A stretch of DNA of 64,000 nt from contig CACWOS010000005.1 of assembly GCA_902762565.1 (NCBI GenBank), positions 1 to 64,000 on the forward strand. The letters run 5' to 3'. The translations under genes were made by a program, and so were the position numbers. Below, piece after piece: positions 50,253 through 60,703 of this stretch. The stretch comes from an uncultured Prevotellaceae bacterium. GTDB lineage: Bacteria; Bacteroidota; Bacteroidia; Bacteroidales; Bacteroidaceae. The notes under the pieces are model-generated. The model ran no database searches and was not told the origin of the DNA. It worked only from the letters and a program-made list of their open reading frames with translations. Every line of letters starts with the position of its first letter. The stretch's first letter is position 1.

Positions 50253-52639
50253 ACAACGATATACTCAATCAATTGAACGATGGTCAGCGCGCTGCTGTGG
50301 AATATTGTGACGGGCCTCAGCTGGTGATAGCTGGTGCTGGTTCTGGCAAGACGCGCGTGCTGACCTATAAGATAGCTTATCTCTTGGAGCAAGGCTATCA
50401 GCCGTGGAATATTCTGGCGCTGACTTTTACCAACAAGGCAGCACGCGAGATGAAGGAACGTATAGGTCGGCTCGTTGGTCAGGAGCGAGCACAACGCTTG
50501 CAGATGGGAACTTTCCATAGTGTCTTTGCTCGCATATTAAGGGCTGAAGCAGACAAAATAGGCTTCAATAGTAACTTCACCATATACGACCAAGCCGACT
50601 CGCGCTCGTTAGTCAAGAACATCATCAAGGAGATGCAGCTTGACGACAAAGTGTATAAACCCGCCTCAGTGGCTGACCGCATTTCGATGTCCAAGAACCA
50701 TTTGCTGATGCCTCGTGCCTATGAGACTAGTTCGTGGGCAGCAGACGATGTGCAGAAAAAACGCCCGCAGGTATCTAATATTTATAATAGGTATGTGGAG
50801 CGATGCCGACAGGCCAATGCGATGGACTTTGACGACTTGTTGGTGCAGACCTATTTGTTGTTCCATCAGCATGAAGACATCCGACAGAAATATGTCGAAA
50901 GGTTCCGATATGTGCTGGTGGACGAGTACCAAGACACGAACTATGCACAGCAGGAAATTGTATTGCAACTGACTCAAGAGCACGGTCGTGTCTGCGTAGT
51001 AGGCGATGATGCACAGAGCATCTATTCGTTCCGTGGTGCCAACATCGATAATATCCTCGACTTCCAACAGAAGTATTCACAGGGCACGCGTCTATTCAAG
51101 CTAGAGCAGAACTATCGCTCGACACAACTCATTGTTGAGGCTGCAAACTCCTTGATTCTCAAGAATGAACGCCAAATCCGCAAGGATATCTTTAGCGAGA
51201 ACGAACAAGGCGAACGTCTGACCCTGAAGCCAGCCTACAGCGACAAGGAGGAGGCCATCATCGTCTGCAATGACATTAAGCGAATCCGTCGGCAGGAGGG
51301 GGGAGAGTATAGCGATTTTGCCATTCTGTATCGCACCAATGCGCAGAGTCGTTCGTTTGAGGAACAGATGCGCAAAGATGGCATACCTTATAGAATATAT
51401 GGGGGCTTGAGTTTTTATCAGCGTAAGGAAATCAAGGACGTCATTGCCTACTTCCGCGTTGTGGCCAATCCGAACGACGAGGAGGCACTGCGTCGCATCA
51501 TCAACTATCCTACGCGTGGTATTGGCGACACTACCGTTGCAAAGATTGTTGAGATGGCTAACCTGCATCATGTTTCGCTTTGGACTGTCCTCCAGCAACC
51601 CATCGTTTTCGGACTGTCGCTGGCAAAGGGCACAATGACGAAGCTGGACGCGTTCCGTGCACTCATTGACGGTTGGCGTCAGCGCATTGATCAGGAGGAT
51701 GCTTATATCTTGGGGCACGCTATTATCATGGAGAGTGGCATCAGTAAAGAAATCTACTCGTCACAGAATCCAGACGATTTGTCGCGTCAGGAGAATCTAG
51801 AGGAATTTCTTGGGGGTATGCAGGATTTTGTGGAGAGTCGTCGTGAGGAGGGTATGGAGAACGAGATTCTGTTGCCAGACTTCCTGCAGGAGGTTGCACT
51901 ACTTACCGACCTTGACAGCGAGGGCGATGCCGACCAGCCTAAGGTGGCACTTATGACAGTCCATGCCGCCAAAGGTCTTGAATTCCCAACGGTCTTTGTC
52001 GTCGGACTTGAAGAAAACATCTTTCCTTCGCCCATGTGCATTGGTTCGATGCGTGAACTGGAAGAGGAACGGCGCTTGCTCTATGTCGCCATTACCCGTG
52101 CCGAGAAGCATTGTATACTGACCTGTGCACAAAACCGCTTCCGCTATGGTCGCATGGAATACGACACGCCTTCACGTTTTATTCGCGATATTGATCCTTC
52201 TTTACTTCGCGTTGAGGGCGACTCGCAATACTCTGGGAATAATTCTCAATACTCCAGGAATAATTCTCAATACTCTAGGAGTAATTCTCAATACTCCAGG
52301 AGTAATTCTCAATACTCCGTAAGTAATTCACGTTATTCTGGAAGTAATTCCCGCCCTGCCTCACGTTTCCAGAATCCACGTCCTGTCGCTACGCAGTTCG
52401 TAGCCGACCCGAAGCCTCGCCTGATGCCTATCCGCCGCGAGGCACCTGCTCCTCAGTCGGTGGCCATTGGAAACATTGGTATCAAGGAGGGTAACGTCAT
52501 CGAACATCAGCGCTTTGGCATTGGTACTGTTATAAAAGTCGAAGGCTCTGGCGAGAACGCCAAAGCCACCGTTGCTTTCAAGAATGCTGGTACTAAACAG
52601 CTACTGCTGAAGTTCGCAAAATATACTATCGTGGGATAA
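50249..52639 (+). CDS. uvrD: UvrD/PcrA-type DNA helicase with a heptapeptide-repeat linker
   Basis: A 796-aa superfamily 1 helicase. Motif I is GAGSGKTRVLTYK, motif II VDEYQDTN, motif III GDDAQSIYSFRGA, motif V MTVHAAKGLEFPTVFVVGLE and motif VI YVAITRAEKHC. The linker before the C-terminal Tudor-like region (VIEHQRFGIGTVIKVEG) is six copies of a seven-residue unit, QYS-x-x-NS (residues 660-701), encoded by a 21-bp repeat. It overlaps the beta-helix lipoprotein gene by 4 nt, an unexpected pairing. Confidence 0.95.
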   Translation: MNNDILNQLNDGQRAAVEYCDGPQLVIAGAGSGKTRVLTYKIAYLLEQGYQPWNILALTFTNKAAREMKERIGRLVGQERAQRLQMGTFHSVFARILRAEADKIGFNSNFTIYDQADSRSLVKNIIKEMQLDDKVYKPASVADRISMSKNHLLMPRAYETSSWAADDVQKKRPQVSNIYNRYVERCRQANAMDFDDLLVQTYLLFHQHEDIRQKYVERFRYVLVDEYQDTNYAQQEIVLQLTQEHGRVCVVGDDAQSIYSFRGANIDNILDFQQKYSQGTRLFKLEQNYRSTQLIVEAANSLILKNERQIRKDIFSENEQGERLTLKPAYSDKEEAIIVCNDIKRIRRQEGGEYSDFAILYRTNAQSRSFEEQMRKDGIPYRIYGGLSFYQRKEIKDVIAYFRVVANPNDEEALRRIINYPTRGIGDTTVAKIVEMANLHHVSLWTVLQQPIVFGLSLAKGTMTKLDAFRALIDGWRQRIDQEDAYILGHAIIMESGISKEIYSSQNPDDLSRQENLEEFLGGMQDFVESRREEGMENEILLPDFLQEVALLTDLDSEGDADQPKVALMTVHAAKGLEFPTVFVVGLEENIFPSPMCIGSMRELEEERRLLYVAITRAEKHCILTCAQNRFRYGRMEYDTPSRFIRDIDPSLLRVEGDSQYSGNNSQYSRNNSQYSRSNSQYSRSNSQYSVSNSRYSGSNSRPASRFQNPRPVATQFVADPKPRLMPIRREAPAPQSVAIGNIGIKEGNVIEHQRFGIGTVIKVEGSGENAKATVAFKNAGTKQLLLKFAKYTIVG
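52226..52351. repeat. Six-copy 21-bp tandem repeat in the helicase gene
   Basis: Units begin at 52226, 52247, 52268, 52289, 52310 and 52331. The first four are nearly identical and the last two diverge. All stay in frame and encode QYSxxNS-like heptapeptides. Confidence 0.95.
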
Positions 52640-52666
52640 AGCTAACAACCAATCGCCAACAAGCTA

Positions 52667-52798
52667 TTAAAGTGCTTCGTCATCCGGTCGTTCTGGAAGA
52701 CGAGGCACTTTAACGGTCATGTGTTTCTTCTTACGCAGGTAAGCTGCCTTTCGTGCCTCGTATTCCTCGTAGTGGCGCTCTAGAAAATTGTCGGCCAT
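52667..52798 (-). CDS. Small 43-aa highly charged protein
   Basis: An ORF of 43 codons from ATG 52798 to TAA 52667, starting MADNFLERHYEEYEARKAAY and ending LPERPDDEAL. It is helix-prone, with acidic and basic heptads, and has no membrane segment. It starts 2 nt after the stop codon of the DUF4270 gene on the same strand. The tight spacing and protein-like composition argue that it is real. I recall similar very short proteins in Bacteroidales but cannot verify that; the function is unknown. Confidence 0.7.
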   Translation of the reverse strand: MADNFLERHYEEYEARKAAYLRKKKHMTVKVPRLPERPDDEAL

Positions 52799-52800
52799 TA

Positions 52801-54255
52801 TTATTTGCTTTGGTTATAGATGATGCTGATGGTAGGATTATCGGGACTCTTGATACCGCCCACCAAGCGTGTACTCGTGATGCCCATCTCGTTATTGATG
52901 CCCGTCACCGTTGCAGATGTGTATGATGATGTGCTGACAGTACTGGTCTTCACGGGAACAAGCACCACCTTGTTCCAATTCTTCGAACCTTTGCTGCGGA
53001 TTGACCACATGTGATTGATGAGGCTCGAAATATTATTATATGCATAAGTGTTCAGTGTTGCATTAAAAACGGCGAGGAACGACGTGCGGTTGTTGGTAAC
53101 ATTGTTCTTCTCAAAGAATGAGTAGAGCGAGTCGCGCTCAATCATCAGTAGTTGGGTGGCATCGCTTAGCAACTCGTCTGTCTTCTTATTCAGGTCGGCC
53201 ATACGCTGGAAGGTGATTTTGGCAGAGAGGATAGAGTCATTGATATGCCCCTTCTTGATTTGCTCAACGGGCAATGTCACCTCGGTAAAGATGCCTGCAG
53301 GTGTCTTAAGATAGGTACAGTTCTTAACGTTGACCAAGCTGTCAATCTTGCCCTTTTCATTGGCGATATGTGTGGTCTGCATGACTTCTTCTGTACCATA
53401 GAAAATCTTGCTACCATCATATTCCTTGTCATTTGACTTGTATTTGAACTTGACTTCCATCTGCACATTGAGGACTTCTGCCATGACACCCTGTCCGTCG
53501 ACAGTCTTGAAATAGAAGCCTGGGCAGACATTCTTGATAAACGAGATGGAGTTCTTGAAATACTCAGGATGCTGGTAATATGTGCGCATGAGGTATGTAC
53601 CATAATTCTTGTAGACAGTACCATCCTTTGCCTTATATTGCTTGTTAAGTGGAATGTTGATATAGCTATAGTAGTTCTTATTCAGACGTGCTGCGCGTGC
53701 ACTATCGGATAAGGTTAAATCTACCATACTATACATCTTGGCCTGCTTTAAACCATCGTTGCGGATGTAATCATTAGCCTCTGGATCGAAGTTTGAATAA
53801 TAAAGCTTGTTCTCTTCAATGGGTTTGTCAAGTTCCTCAACCATCAGCTTCATGGCTGTCAACGAGTCACCCAAATAGCTGTTGATGATAACAATGAGAT
53901 TGCATGACGTAGCAACTGGTTCTCCATCAGTATCGAGCGACGTGATGTCCTTCTTCGGAGCAAAGATGTAGTTTTTCTCTTTTTCGAGAACAGTAAACTG
54001 CGTAGTAAAGTCACTAGTGATGTAAGCACCCGTCTCAGGATCCTTAATACGGCCTAAATAACTATAGGAACTACGTGCCAATACTGAGTCGGCCTTGATA
54101 GACTTCGTAGAATCTATTTGAAAGGTGTCTGGTATTAAGCTGAAACGATCGGCATCGCTGGTTAGCGAGTAGCCCATTGTGTTTGTATCCTCATCACATG
54201 AAGAGATTGCAATCGTTAACATCGCAATCCCTGCCATAAGCAATTTTCTCATCAT
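52801..54255 (-). CDS. DUF4270-family lipoprotein
   Basis: A 484-aa exported lipoprotein. The signal MMRKLLMAGIAMLTIAISSC ends in the lipobox SSC. The rest is beta-rich and matches the DUF4270 family, widespread in Bacteroidota and of unknown function (ADRFSLIPDTFQIDSTKSI; SSYSYLGRIKDPETGAYITS). ATG 54255 or 54252 starts the signal peptide; the longer frame lacks one. It lies downstream of the GT5-domain gene on the same strand and is followed by the 43-aa gene, a three-gene unit. Confidence 0.88.
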   Translation of the reverse strand: MMRKLLMAGIAMLTIAISSCDEDTNTMGYSLTSDADRFSLIPDTFQIDSTKSIKADSVLARSSYSYLGRIKDPETGAYITSDFTTQFTVLEKEKNYIFAPKKDITSLDTDGEPVATSCNLIVIINSYLGDSLTAMKLMVEELDKPIEENKLYYSNFDPEANDYIRNDGLKQAKMYSMVDLTLSDSARAARLNKNYYSYINIPLNKQYKAKDGTVYKNYGTYLMRTYYQHPEYFKNSISFIKNVCPGFYFKTVDGQGVMAEVLNVQMEVKFKYKSNDKEYDGSKIFYGTEEVMQTTHIANEKGKIDSLVNVKNCTYLKTPAGIFTEVTLPVEQIKKGHINDSILSAKITFQRMADLNKKTDELLSDATQLLMIERDSLYSFFEKNNVTNNRTSFLAVFNATLNTYAYNNISSLINHMWSIRSKGSKNWNKVVLVPVKTSTVSTSSYTSATVTGINNEMGITSTRLVGGIKSPDNPTISIIYNQSK

Positions 54256-54305
54256 TGAAATTATGCGTTGAATCTTATAGATATTGTTCTTAGAAATATA
54301 ATTTA

Positions 54306-55103
54306 TCAAATCTTCTCGTAGAACTCTTCGTATGCTTGGGTAAAGTCCTCACCGGGATATGCCAGAGTGGGGATGTTATTGGTAGCGGCATACTTCATGA
54401 GGTCTTTGCTCACATTCTTTTGAGCTGCTATCACGCCATCGCTGTAGTCGATAGCCAACTTAGCAAGTTCTTCGAAAGTGAATTTGTCATCGTACTTCTT
54501 CAGCAAATCGGCTTTAGCATCTTTAAATGCTACGCATTGTTTGAAGTTTGGACCTAAGTCGGACTTGAAACTCTTGGGGAAGAGGGAAGTGACAACCTTG
54601 GTATTGGCAAACGAAGGCTCCTCATGGTAGGCTGTCTTGATGTAGAGTGGCACTACGGCTCCCATCCATCCCTGTACGTGGATGATATCGGGTACCCAGC
54701 GCAACTTCTTGACAGTTTCCAACACACCTCTTGCAAAAAAGATGGCACGTTCACCATTGTCTGCATAATCTGTACCTTGCTCATCAACCGTCATCTGACG
54801 CTTTGCAAAATAGTCATCGTTGTCGATGAAATATACCTGCACACGTGTCTGGTTGATAGTGGCCACTTTAATAATCAGCGGATGGTCGGTATCATCGATA
54901 ATCAGATTCATACCAGAAAGACGAATGACCTCGTGCAGCATGCCGCGACGTTCATTAATAGTACCCCATTTAGGCATGAAAGTACGGATTTCGTGACCTG
55001 ACTCCTGCATAGCCTGCGGAAGAGCTTTGCCCATCAGCGAAAGGTCGCTATCGGCAACATATGGAGTAATCTCCTGGTTAATGAAAAGAATCTTTTTTGC
55101 CAT
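54306..55103 (-). CDS. Stand-alone GT5 (starch synthase N-terminal-like) domain protein
   Basis: A 265-aa protein equal to the N-terminal Rossmann domain of glycogen/starch synthases (MAKKILFINQEITPYV; GHEIRTFMPKWGTINERR; PDIIHVQGWMGAVVP). The C-terminal GT1 domain is missing, and the usual K-x-G-G-L donor loop reads SDLSLMG, so catalysis as a glycogen synthase is unlikely alone. The C-terminal part still carries SDGVIAAQKNVSKDLM. ATG 55103 gives the family start. Genomes of this order often place it beside panC and DUF4270 (recalled, not checked). Confidence 0.82.
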   Translation of the reverse strand: MAKKILFINQEITPYVADSDLSLMGKALPQAMQESGHEIRTFMPKWGTINERRGMLHEVIRLSGMNLIIDDTDHPLIIKVATINQTRVQVYFIDNDDYFAKRQMTVDEQGTDYADNGERAIFFARGVLETVKKLRWVPDIIHVQGWMGAVVPLYIKTAYHEEPSFANTKVVTSLFPKSFKSDLGPNFKQCVAFKDAKADLLKKYDDKFTFEELAKLAIDYSDGVIAAQKNVSKDLMKYAATNNIPTLAYPGEDFTQAYEEFYEKI

Positions 55104-55124
55104 ATTGCGTTGTTTATCAGAATG

Positions 55125-55132
55125 CAAAGTTA
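55125..55132 (-). promoter_or_regulatory. -7 promoter motif for the GT5-DUF4270-43-aa unit
   Basis: Minus-strand TAACTTTG, 21 bp before the ATG at 55103. Confidence 0.6.
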
Positions 55133-55299
55133 CAAAAAATTATTCACAAAACAGCCAAAACGTGCATTTTTTAGATTTTTTTGCCCCTATTTAGGCATAT
55201 TTTTATGATATTTTTTCCTTATTTGGCAAAAATGTTGTTATTTTGCACCCCGAAAGTGAAATTACTTATTGAAACATAGTAAAAGATACGTATTAATAA

Positions 55300-56157
55300 A
55301 TGCTCAAGGTATTCAACAGAATTGTGGATCTTCAGAATCAGCTTTTTGAGGATCGCAAGCAAGGTAAGGAGATTGGTTTAGTACCCACAATGGGTGCATT
55401 GCATGAGGGACATGCCTCGCTGGTACGTCGCAGCGTGAAGGAAAATGGAATAACAGTGGTATCGGTATTTGTAAATCCGACACAATTCAATGACAAAAAT
55501 GATTTGAAGAACTATCCACGTACGTTGGAGGCTGACTGTAAGTTGTTGGAAACTTGCGGTGCTGATTATGTCTTGGCTCCAAGTGTGGAAGAGATGTATC
55601 CTACGCCCGATACGCGTCAGTTCGAATATCCTCCTATATCGACCGTTATGGAGGGTGCTCATCGTCCTGGTCACTTCAATGGTGTTTGTCAGGTGGTGAG
55701 TCGTTTGTTCTATATTGTCAAGCCAGTCCGTGCCTACTTTGGCGAGAAGGACTGGCAGCAGATAGCTGTCGTAAAAGCGATGGTGAAACATTTAGGTCTG
55801 TCTGTTCAGATAGTGGAGTGTGACATTGTACGCGATGACGATGGGCTGGCTCGAAGCAGTCGTAATACGCTGCTCTCAGAGGATGAGCGTGCCATTGCTC
55901 CTGCCATTTATAAGGCATTGAAAGGAAGTTTGACTTATGCCAAGAAGCATACGGTGAAGGAAACCCACGATAAGGTGGTGGCTGATATTAATGCCGTTGA
56001 CGGACTGGATGTAGAATACTTCTCAATTGTTGATGGCAATACGCTGCAAGATATTGAAAACTGGGATGATACGCCATACGTAGTTGGTTGTATCACGGTC
56101 TATTGTGGCAAAACTCCCATCCGTTTAATTGATCACATCAAGTACAAAGAGTCATGA
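55300..56157 (+). CDS. panC: Pantothenate synthetase
   Basis: A 285-aa enzyme joining pantoate and beta-alanine with ATP. The nucleotide-binding HIGH-like motif is [16 protein letters not shown], followed by [26 protein letters not shown] and FGEKDWQQ. The C-terminal domain closes with [10 protein letters not shown]. It overlaps panD by 4 nt. A weak -7-like element (TATTTTG near 55239-55245, with TTTG near 55222) may serve as the promoter. Confidence 0.97.
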   Translation: MLKVFNRIVDLQNQLFEDRKQGKEIGLVPTMGALHEGHASLVRRSVKENGITVVSVFVNPTQFNDKNDLKNYPRTLEADCKLLETCGADYVLAPSVEEMYPTPDTRQFEYPPISTVMEGAHRPGHFNGVCQVVSRLFYIVKPVRAYFGEKDWQQIAVVKAMVKHLGLSVQIVECDIVRDDDGLARSSRNTLLSEDERAIAPAIYKALKGSLTYAKKHTVKETHDKVVADINAVDGLDVEYFSIVDGNTLQDIENWDDTPYVVGCITVYCGKTPIRLIDHIKYKES

Positions 56158-56498
56158 TGATAGAAGTAATGAAGTCGAAACTGCACTGTGTGACGGTGAC
56201 AGAGGCTAATCTGAATTATATGGGTAGCATCACGATAGATGAAGACCTAATGGATGCTGCTAATCTAATTGCTGGTGAGAAAGTGCAGGTGCTCGACAAT
56301 AATAATGGTGAGCGTTTTGAGACCTATATCATAAAAGGTGAGCGAGGTTCCGGCTGCATCTGTCTGAATGGTGCTGCCGCTCGTCGCGTACAGGTTGGCG
56401 ATGTTGTCATCATCATTTCGTATGCTCATATGGACTTTGAGGAGGCTAAGACATTTAAGCCTACAGTGGTATTCCCCAAAGAGGGAAATACGTTGTAA
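56154..56498 (+). CDS. panD: Aspartate 1-decarboxylase proenzyme
   Basis: A 114-aa pyruvoyl enzyme making beta-alanine from aspartate, the second pantothenate precursor. Self-cleavage is expected at the Gly-Ser of NYMGSITID (Ser25 from ATG 56154). Other family features are [12 protein letters not shown] and [16 protein letters not shown]. The start overlaps panC (ATGATGA), and ATG 56157 is an alternative. The gene converges with the helicase gene 5 bp away. Confidence 0.96.
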   Translation: MMIEVMKSKLHCVTVTEANLNYMGSITIDEDLMDAANLIAGEKVQVLDNNNGERFETYIIKGERGSGCICLNGAAARRVQVGDVVIIISYAHMDFEEAKTFKPTVVFPKEGNTL

Positions 56499-56503
56499 AA
56501 AGT

Positions 56504-58234
56504 TTATTTCTTTTGTAGCTTTTTGAGTCGTCTTTTAGCTTCTGGATTCTCAGGATAAAGTTCTAAGGCTTTTTGGTAATTGCGAATAGCAGCATCTGTC
56601 ATGTGCTCCTGTTCGCATTCCTTGCCTAATAGCGTATATTCAACAGCGAGTCGTTTCAACAGTGCCTCGCGACGTGTAATCTCAGCATTTAGTTCCTCTA
56701 TTTGCTGTTTTTGCTGACTGATAATGCCTAATTTTCGACGGATATAGCGCTGGACAGCAGGTTTTTCGATGTCATAGCGTGAATGGATGGCCAAAAAGAA
56801 ATTTTTGAGGAACGCGTCAAAGTCCTGACGATCGAAAGCAGCCACAGCATCATGATACTCTTTATCTGCCTTACTTTCGTAGATGGCCTGACGCATCAGT
56901 TTGTTATCATTATACCGACGAGCAAACTGTACAACTTCGACACGTACAAAAATGTCAGAACGACGGATGGGCTCTTCGAGTGTGATACCTTTGAGTGACG
57001 TACAGCGTGAGAGTGCCACATAGGTCTGTCCGCCAGCAAAAGCACCACCGCCAGAAAAGTCTATCTTAACCTGACGGAACGTCAAGCCCTGACTCTTGTG
57101 TACGGTAATGGCCCACGCCAGTCGTAAGGGAAATTGTTTGAAAGTGCCTAATAGTTCCTCAACGATTTTTTGCTCTTTCTCGTCATATGTGTAGCGCATA
57201 TTTTCCCAAATCTCTACACCCACATCATATTCATGGCCGTCTTCATCGCATACACCAATGATGCCTTCTTCCTCGTCAATACCAATTACAATACCTATAG
57301 TGCCGTTGACCCAACGCTTTTCTTTGTCGTTCTTGACAAAAATGACCTGTGCACCAGGTTTGATTTCCAATTCCATGGGAGCTGGCAGTGAGGTTAAAGG
57401 GAATTCTCCTTTAATAATACCTTTAAAGGTGACACTTTCACCGTCTAACTCGTTTAGTTTCTGCTCGTTGAGCCAGTCTACTGTGTCGCGACGTGTTGCT
57501 AGTGTGATTTCAAGGTTTCTTGAGGATGGTTCACAAGTGGCTCCATATCTTGAATTGATAGCAGCCAAATCCTGATCAGTGGCTTGATTCTCGCGGATGC
57601 GGTCCAGAATAGCAATGAAGTCTGCATCACTTTGGCGATATACTTTGCGAAGTTCAATGCTAACGAGTTGCATTTCTTGCCACACCTTCGCAGAAAAGAA
57701 GTATGCAGAGGCATAGAATGGTTGCATCAGACGCCATTCTTCTTCCTTAATGACAGGCTCTAATTGGAAGATGTCGCCCACAAGTAATAGTTGCTTGCCA
57801 CCAAAAGGTTCACGCATATTACGACAATAGATACGAAGCACCTTGTCGATAAAATCGATAATGTCTGCCCTTACCATCGATATCTCGTCAATGATAATCA
57901 GTTCCAATTCTCGCAATAGTTTGGTAAGCTCGCCATTATATTTCAGCGTTTTTCGGATGTTACGCGCATTATAGCGTGAGTCATTTGGCAGTAGAGGATA
58001 AAAAGGCAATTTAAAGAAACTATGTAACGTCTGTCCACCTGCATTGATAGCTGCTATGCCTGTAGGGGCAAGGATGACGTGTTTCTTCTTTGTGTTTTGT
58101 GACACATAACATAGAAAAGTAGACTTACCCGTCCCCGCTTTTCCTGTCAGAAATAGCGAGCGACGGGTGTATTGAATAATCTGGAGGGCCTGTTGCCACT
58201 CCTGATTATCATGGTCTAGCGTCTCTATGTTCAT
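56504..58234 (-). CDS. Pif1/RecD-like helicase with a C-terminal TPR-like region
   Basis: A 576-aa superfamily 1B helicase. Walker A is GKAGTGKSTFL, Walker B LIIIDEISMVRAD, and later motifs include LLLVGDIFQLEP and a SH3-like insertion; WAITVHKSQGLTF and TYVALSRCTSLKGI close the core. After the helicase (about residue 430) comes a coiled coil (QQKQQIEELNAEITRREALL) and a short TPR (AIRNYQKALELYPENPEAKR). It directly follows PBP1A with no gap and is the last gene of the envelope run. Role in DNA maintenance is inferred from family. Confidence 0.9.
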   Translation of the reverse strand: MNIETLDHDNQEWQQALQIIQYTRRSLFLTGKAGTGKSTFLCYVSQNTKKKHVILAPTGIAAINAGGQTLHSFFKLPFYPLLPNDSRYNARNIRKTLKYNGELTKLLRELELIIIDEISMVRADIIDFIDKVLRIYCRNMREPFGGKQLLLVGDIFQLEPVIKEEEWRLMQPFYASAYFFSAKVWQEMQLVSIELRKVYRQSDADFIAILDRIRENQATDQDLAAINSRYGATCEPSSRNLEITLATRRDTVDWLNEQKLNELDGESVTFKGIIKGEFPLTSLPAPMELEIKPGAQVIFVKNDKEKRWVNGTIGIVIGIDEEEGIIGVCDEDGHEYDVGVEIWENMRYTYDEKEQKIVEELLGTFKQFPLRLAWAITVHKSQGLTFRQVKIDFSGGGAFAGGQTYVALSRCTSLKGITLEEPIRRSDIFVRVEVVQFARRYNDNKLMRQAIYESKADKEYHDAVAAFDRQDFDAFLKNFFLAIHSRYDIEKPAVQRYIRRKLGIISQQKQQIEELNAEITRREALLKRLAVEYTLLGKECEQEHMTDAAIRNYQKALELYPENPEAKRRLKKLQKK

Positions 58235-60703
58235 TTATTGTTCCTTTGGCTCTTCTGCAACTTGTGGCTGTTCAGCCACAGGTGTCTGTTTGGCCTTGTC
58301 TGGGTCTTGTGGTGGATTGACCACATTGCCGTTATCATCAAGGATAGCATCTGCAGGAATCGCTGTTCCAAGGCTGTCGACAGTCAATGAGTCTGAGTCG
58401 GATGCTGACTTGAAGTAGCCCCCACAACCGTACATACCCGATGTAAGGTCTGCATCCTGTGGTATCGAGAACTTAGCATGATATTGCTTGAATTGCGGGT
58501 CATCCAGTACACTTTTCAGAAAATAGCCACAAATGGGGAGTGCTGTACGGTTGCCTTGTCCTAATTCTCCTGTACGGAAGTGGATGCAACGATATTCGCC
58601 ACCAACCCATGCACCACAAACAAGCTTAGGCGTGGTACCAATAAACCAGGCATCAGAGTGGTTGTTCGATGTGCCTGTCTTGCCTCCAAAGTCGGTGTCG
58701 GTAACGTCATAGCCTACATAGCTGCGCAGACGTGACGACGTACCGCTCATACCTCCCATTAGCAACTGCTGTACGAGGAATGCACTTCGTTCTGTGAGCG
58801 CTTTCTTGTCGTCTGTTTTTGCTTCGTAAATAACATCGCCATCGCGGTCTACGATGCGAGTAACGAGTACAGGGTCGTGCATACGTCCTTGATTACAAGG
58901 TGTGCAATAGGCATTAACCAGTTCTAGCAGATTAACATCACTAGAACCCAAGGCTAGCGCTGGGGTGGGGTCGAGCTTTGACTTGATACCCATATTATGG
59001 GCTGTTTTGACTATTCGTTCAATACCACATTCCTGCCCCAATCTTACGGCAACAGAGTTAATGCTCATGGCGAAAGCCTGTTTCAATGTGATGTTGGCAC
59101 CAGAGAAATGTCCGTCGGCATTCGTTGGAGCCCACGTAACCTCCTTACCTTTGTCCATCACTTTCATTGAGAAGAATTCGTCTTTACGTGTGTCGCAGGG
59201 TGTAATGCCCTGATTCATGGCTTCCGCATAGACAAATAACTTAAAGGTAGAACCTGGCTGTCGCATAGCCGTCACCTTGTCGTATTTCCATGTTTCGAAG
59301 TCTACGTCGCCCACCCATGCCTTCACGTGTCCTGTCTGAGGCTCGATGGCTACGAATCCGCAATGCATGAAACGTTCCATATAACGGATGCTGTCAAGAG
59401 TAGAAATCTCTTTCTCGATATAGCCTTGCTCATAGTCGAACAACTTGACAGGGTGGGGTACATTCAGATAGTAATTGATAGAATCTTCGTCCCCATTATA
59501 TTTCTGGCTAAGCAGCTTATAATACGATGTCTTTTTAGCGAGGTCTTCTATGAAGTGAGGTATCTCATGATGATATTCGTCTTGCCAAGGATTCGTATTT
59601 CCCCAGTGGGAATTGAATGTCTTCTGCACCTGTTTCATCTGTTTGATAGCAGCATCCTCAGCGTATTTCTGCATACGTGTGTCGATGGTGGTGTAAATCT
59701 TCAGACCTTCAGTATAATATGCATATTGTCGATCGTCACCATAATAGTCTTTACACCAGTTTTTCATCCAGTCGCCTACTGCCTCACGGAAGTAGTTGGC
59801 TTCACCATCATAGGCATTCTCCACGCTGTAGTCAAGTTTAATCTCAACCTGTTTCAAAGAGTCACACTCCTCTTGAGTCAGATGTCCGTGCTTCCTAACC
59901 AAGTCAAGCACCACGTTTCTGCGAGCCAGTGAGTTCTTTGGATTGATACGTGGATTATAGTAAGTAGTAGCTTTAAGCAAACCAACCAACACCGCTGCTT
60001 GTTCTGATGTCAACTTATCAGGAGTAGTGCCAAAATAGGTCCTGGCAGCCGTCTTAATACCAAAAGCATTCGAGCCGAAGTCTACCGTATTGGCATACAT
60101 CGTCAGAATCTCGTTCTTTGAGAAGTTGAATTCCAGTTTATAGGCTGTAATCCATTCTTTGCTTTTCATGATAAGCATCTTCAGACCTGGAATATTGCCC
60201 AGCAAGCCTGTAGAATACTGCGTACGAACGCGGAACAAGTTCTTGGCCAATTGTTGTGTAATGGTCGAAGCACCACGTGCATCACGATGCATTACATAGT
60301 CTTTAAGGGCTGCGCCAAAAGCCTGATAGTCTATACCATGATGACTGCGGAATCGTTCGTCTTCAGTATCGATAAGGGCATTCCAGAAAGCAGGACTTAC
60401 ATCCTCGTAGGTAACGGGCATACGATTCTCGCTGAAGAATTTGCCTATCACCTTGCCATCAGCGCTATATATCTGAGAGGCTTCGGCTGGATGCGTATTC
60501 TTGACATCACTCATCGATGGTGACTTACCAAAAAGCCATAGGAAATTAATGTCCACCATGATAAGATACAGGAAGAAGGCGACAACAAGTGTGCCCAATG
60601 CAGATAGTATCTTGATGTACCAAGGACGCCCCTTAAATATTCCTTTGTACCATCTTAAAGCACCTTTTAGAGCTTGTATGGTTTTCTCAGCGTAATAATT
60701 CAT
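58235..60703 (-). CDS. Class A penicillin-binding protein (PBP1A-like)
   Basis: An 822-aa bifunctional peptidoglycan synthase: a short cytoplasmic start, one membrane segment (about residues 29-50), a GT51 glycosyltransferase domain ([33 protein letters not shown]) and a transpeptidase domain with S485 in [15 protein letters not shown] and [15 protein letters not shown] Pro/Gln-rich tail follows. ATG 60703 overlaps the miaA end by 17 nt. It lies between miaA and the Pif1-like gene in the envelope run. Confidence 0.95.
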   Translation of the reverse strand: MNYYAEKTIQALKGALRWYKGIFKGRPWYIKILSALGTLVVAFFLYLIMVDINFLWLFGKSPSMSDVKNTHPAEASQIYSADGKVIGKFFSENRMPVTYEDVSPAFWNALIDTEDERFRSHHGIDYQAFGAALKDYVMHRDARGASTITQQLAKNLFRVRTQYSTGLLGNIPGLKMLIMKSKEWITAYKLEFNFSKNEILTMYANTVDFGSNAFGIKTAARTYFGTTPDKLTSEQAAVLVGLLKATTYYNPRINPKNSLARRNVVLDLVRKHGHLTQEECDSLKQVEIKLDYSVENAYDGEANYFREAVGDWMKNWCKDYYGDDRQYAYYTEGLKIYTTIDTRMQKYAEDAAIKQMKQVQKTFNSHWGNTNPWQDEYHHEIPHFIEDLAKKTSYYKLLSQKYNGDEDSINYYLNVPHPVKLFDYEQGYIEKEISTLDSIRYMERFMHCGFVAIEPQTGHVKAWVGDVDFETWKYDKVTAMRQPGSTFKLFVYAEAMNQGITPCDTRKDEFFSMKVMDKGKEVTWAPTNADGHFSGANITLKQAFAMSINSVAVRLGQECGIERIVKTAHNMGIKSKLDPTPALALGSSDVNLLELVNAYCTPCNQGRMHDPVLVTRIVDRDGDVIYEAKTDDKKALTERSAFLVQQLLMGGMSGTSSRLRSYVGYDVTDTDFGGKTGTSNNHSDAWFIGTTPKLVCGAWVGGEYRCIHFRTGELGQGNRTALPICGYFLKSVLDDPQFKQYHAKFSIPQDADLTSGMYGCGGYFKSASDSDSLTVDSLGTAIPADAILDDNGNVVNPPQDPDKAKQTPVAEQPQVAEEPKEQ

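Noticed and set aside
52226-52351. CRISPR-like repeat
   Set aside because: The 21-bp units adjoin without spacers and are read in frame as a helicase linker.
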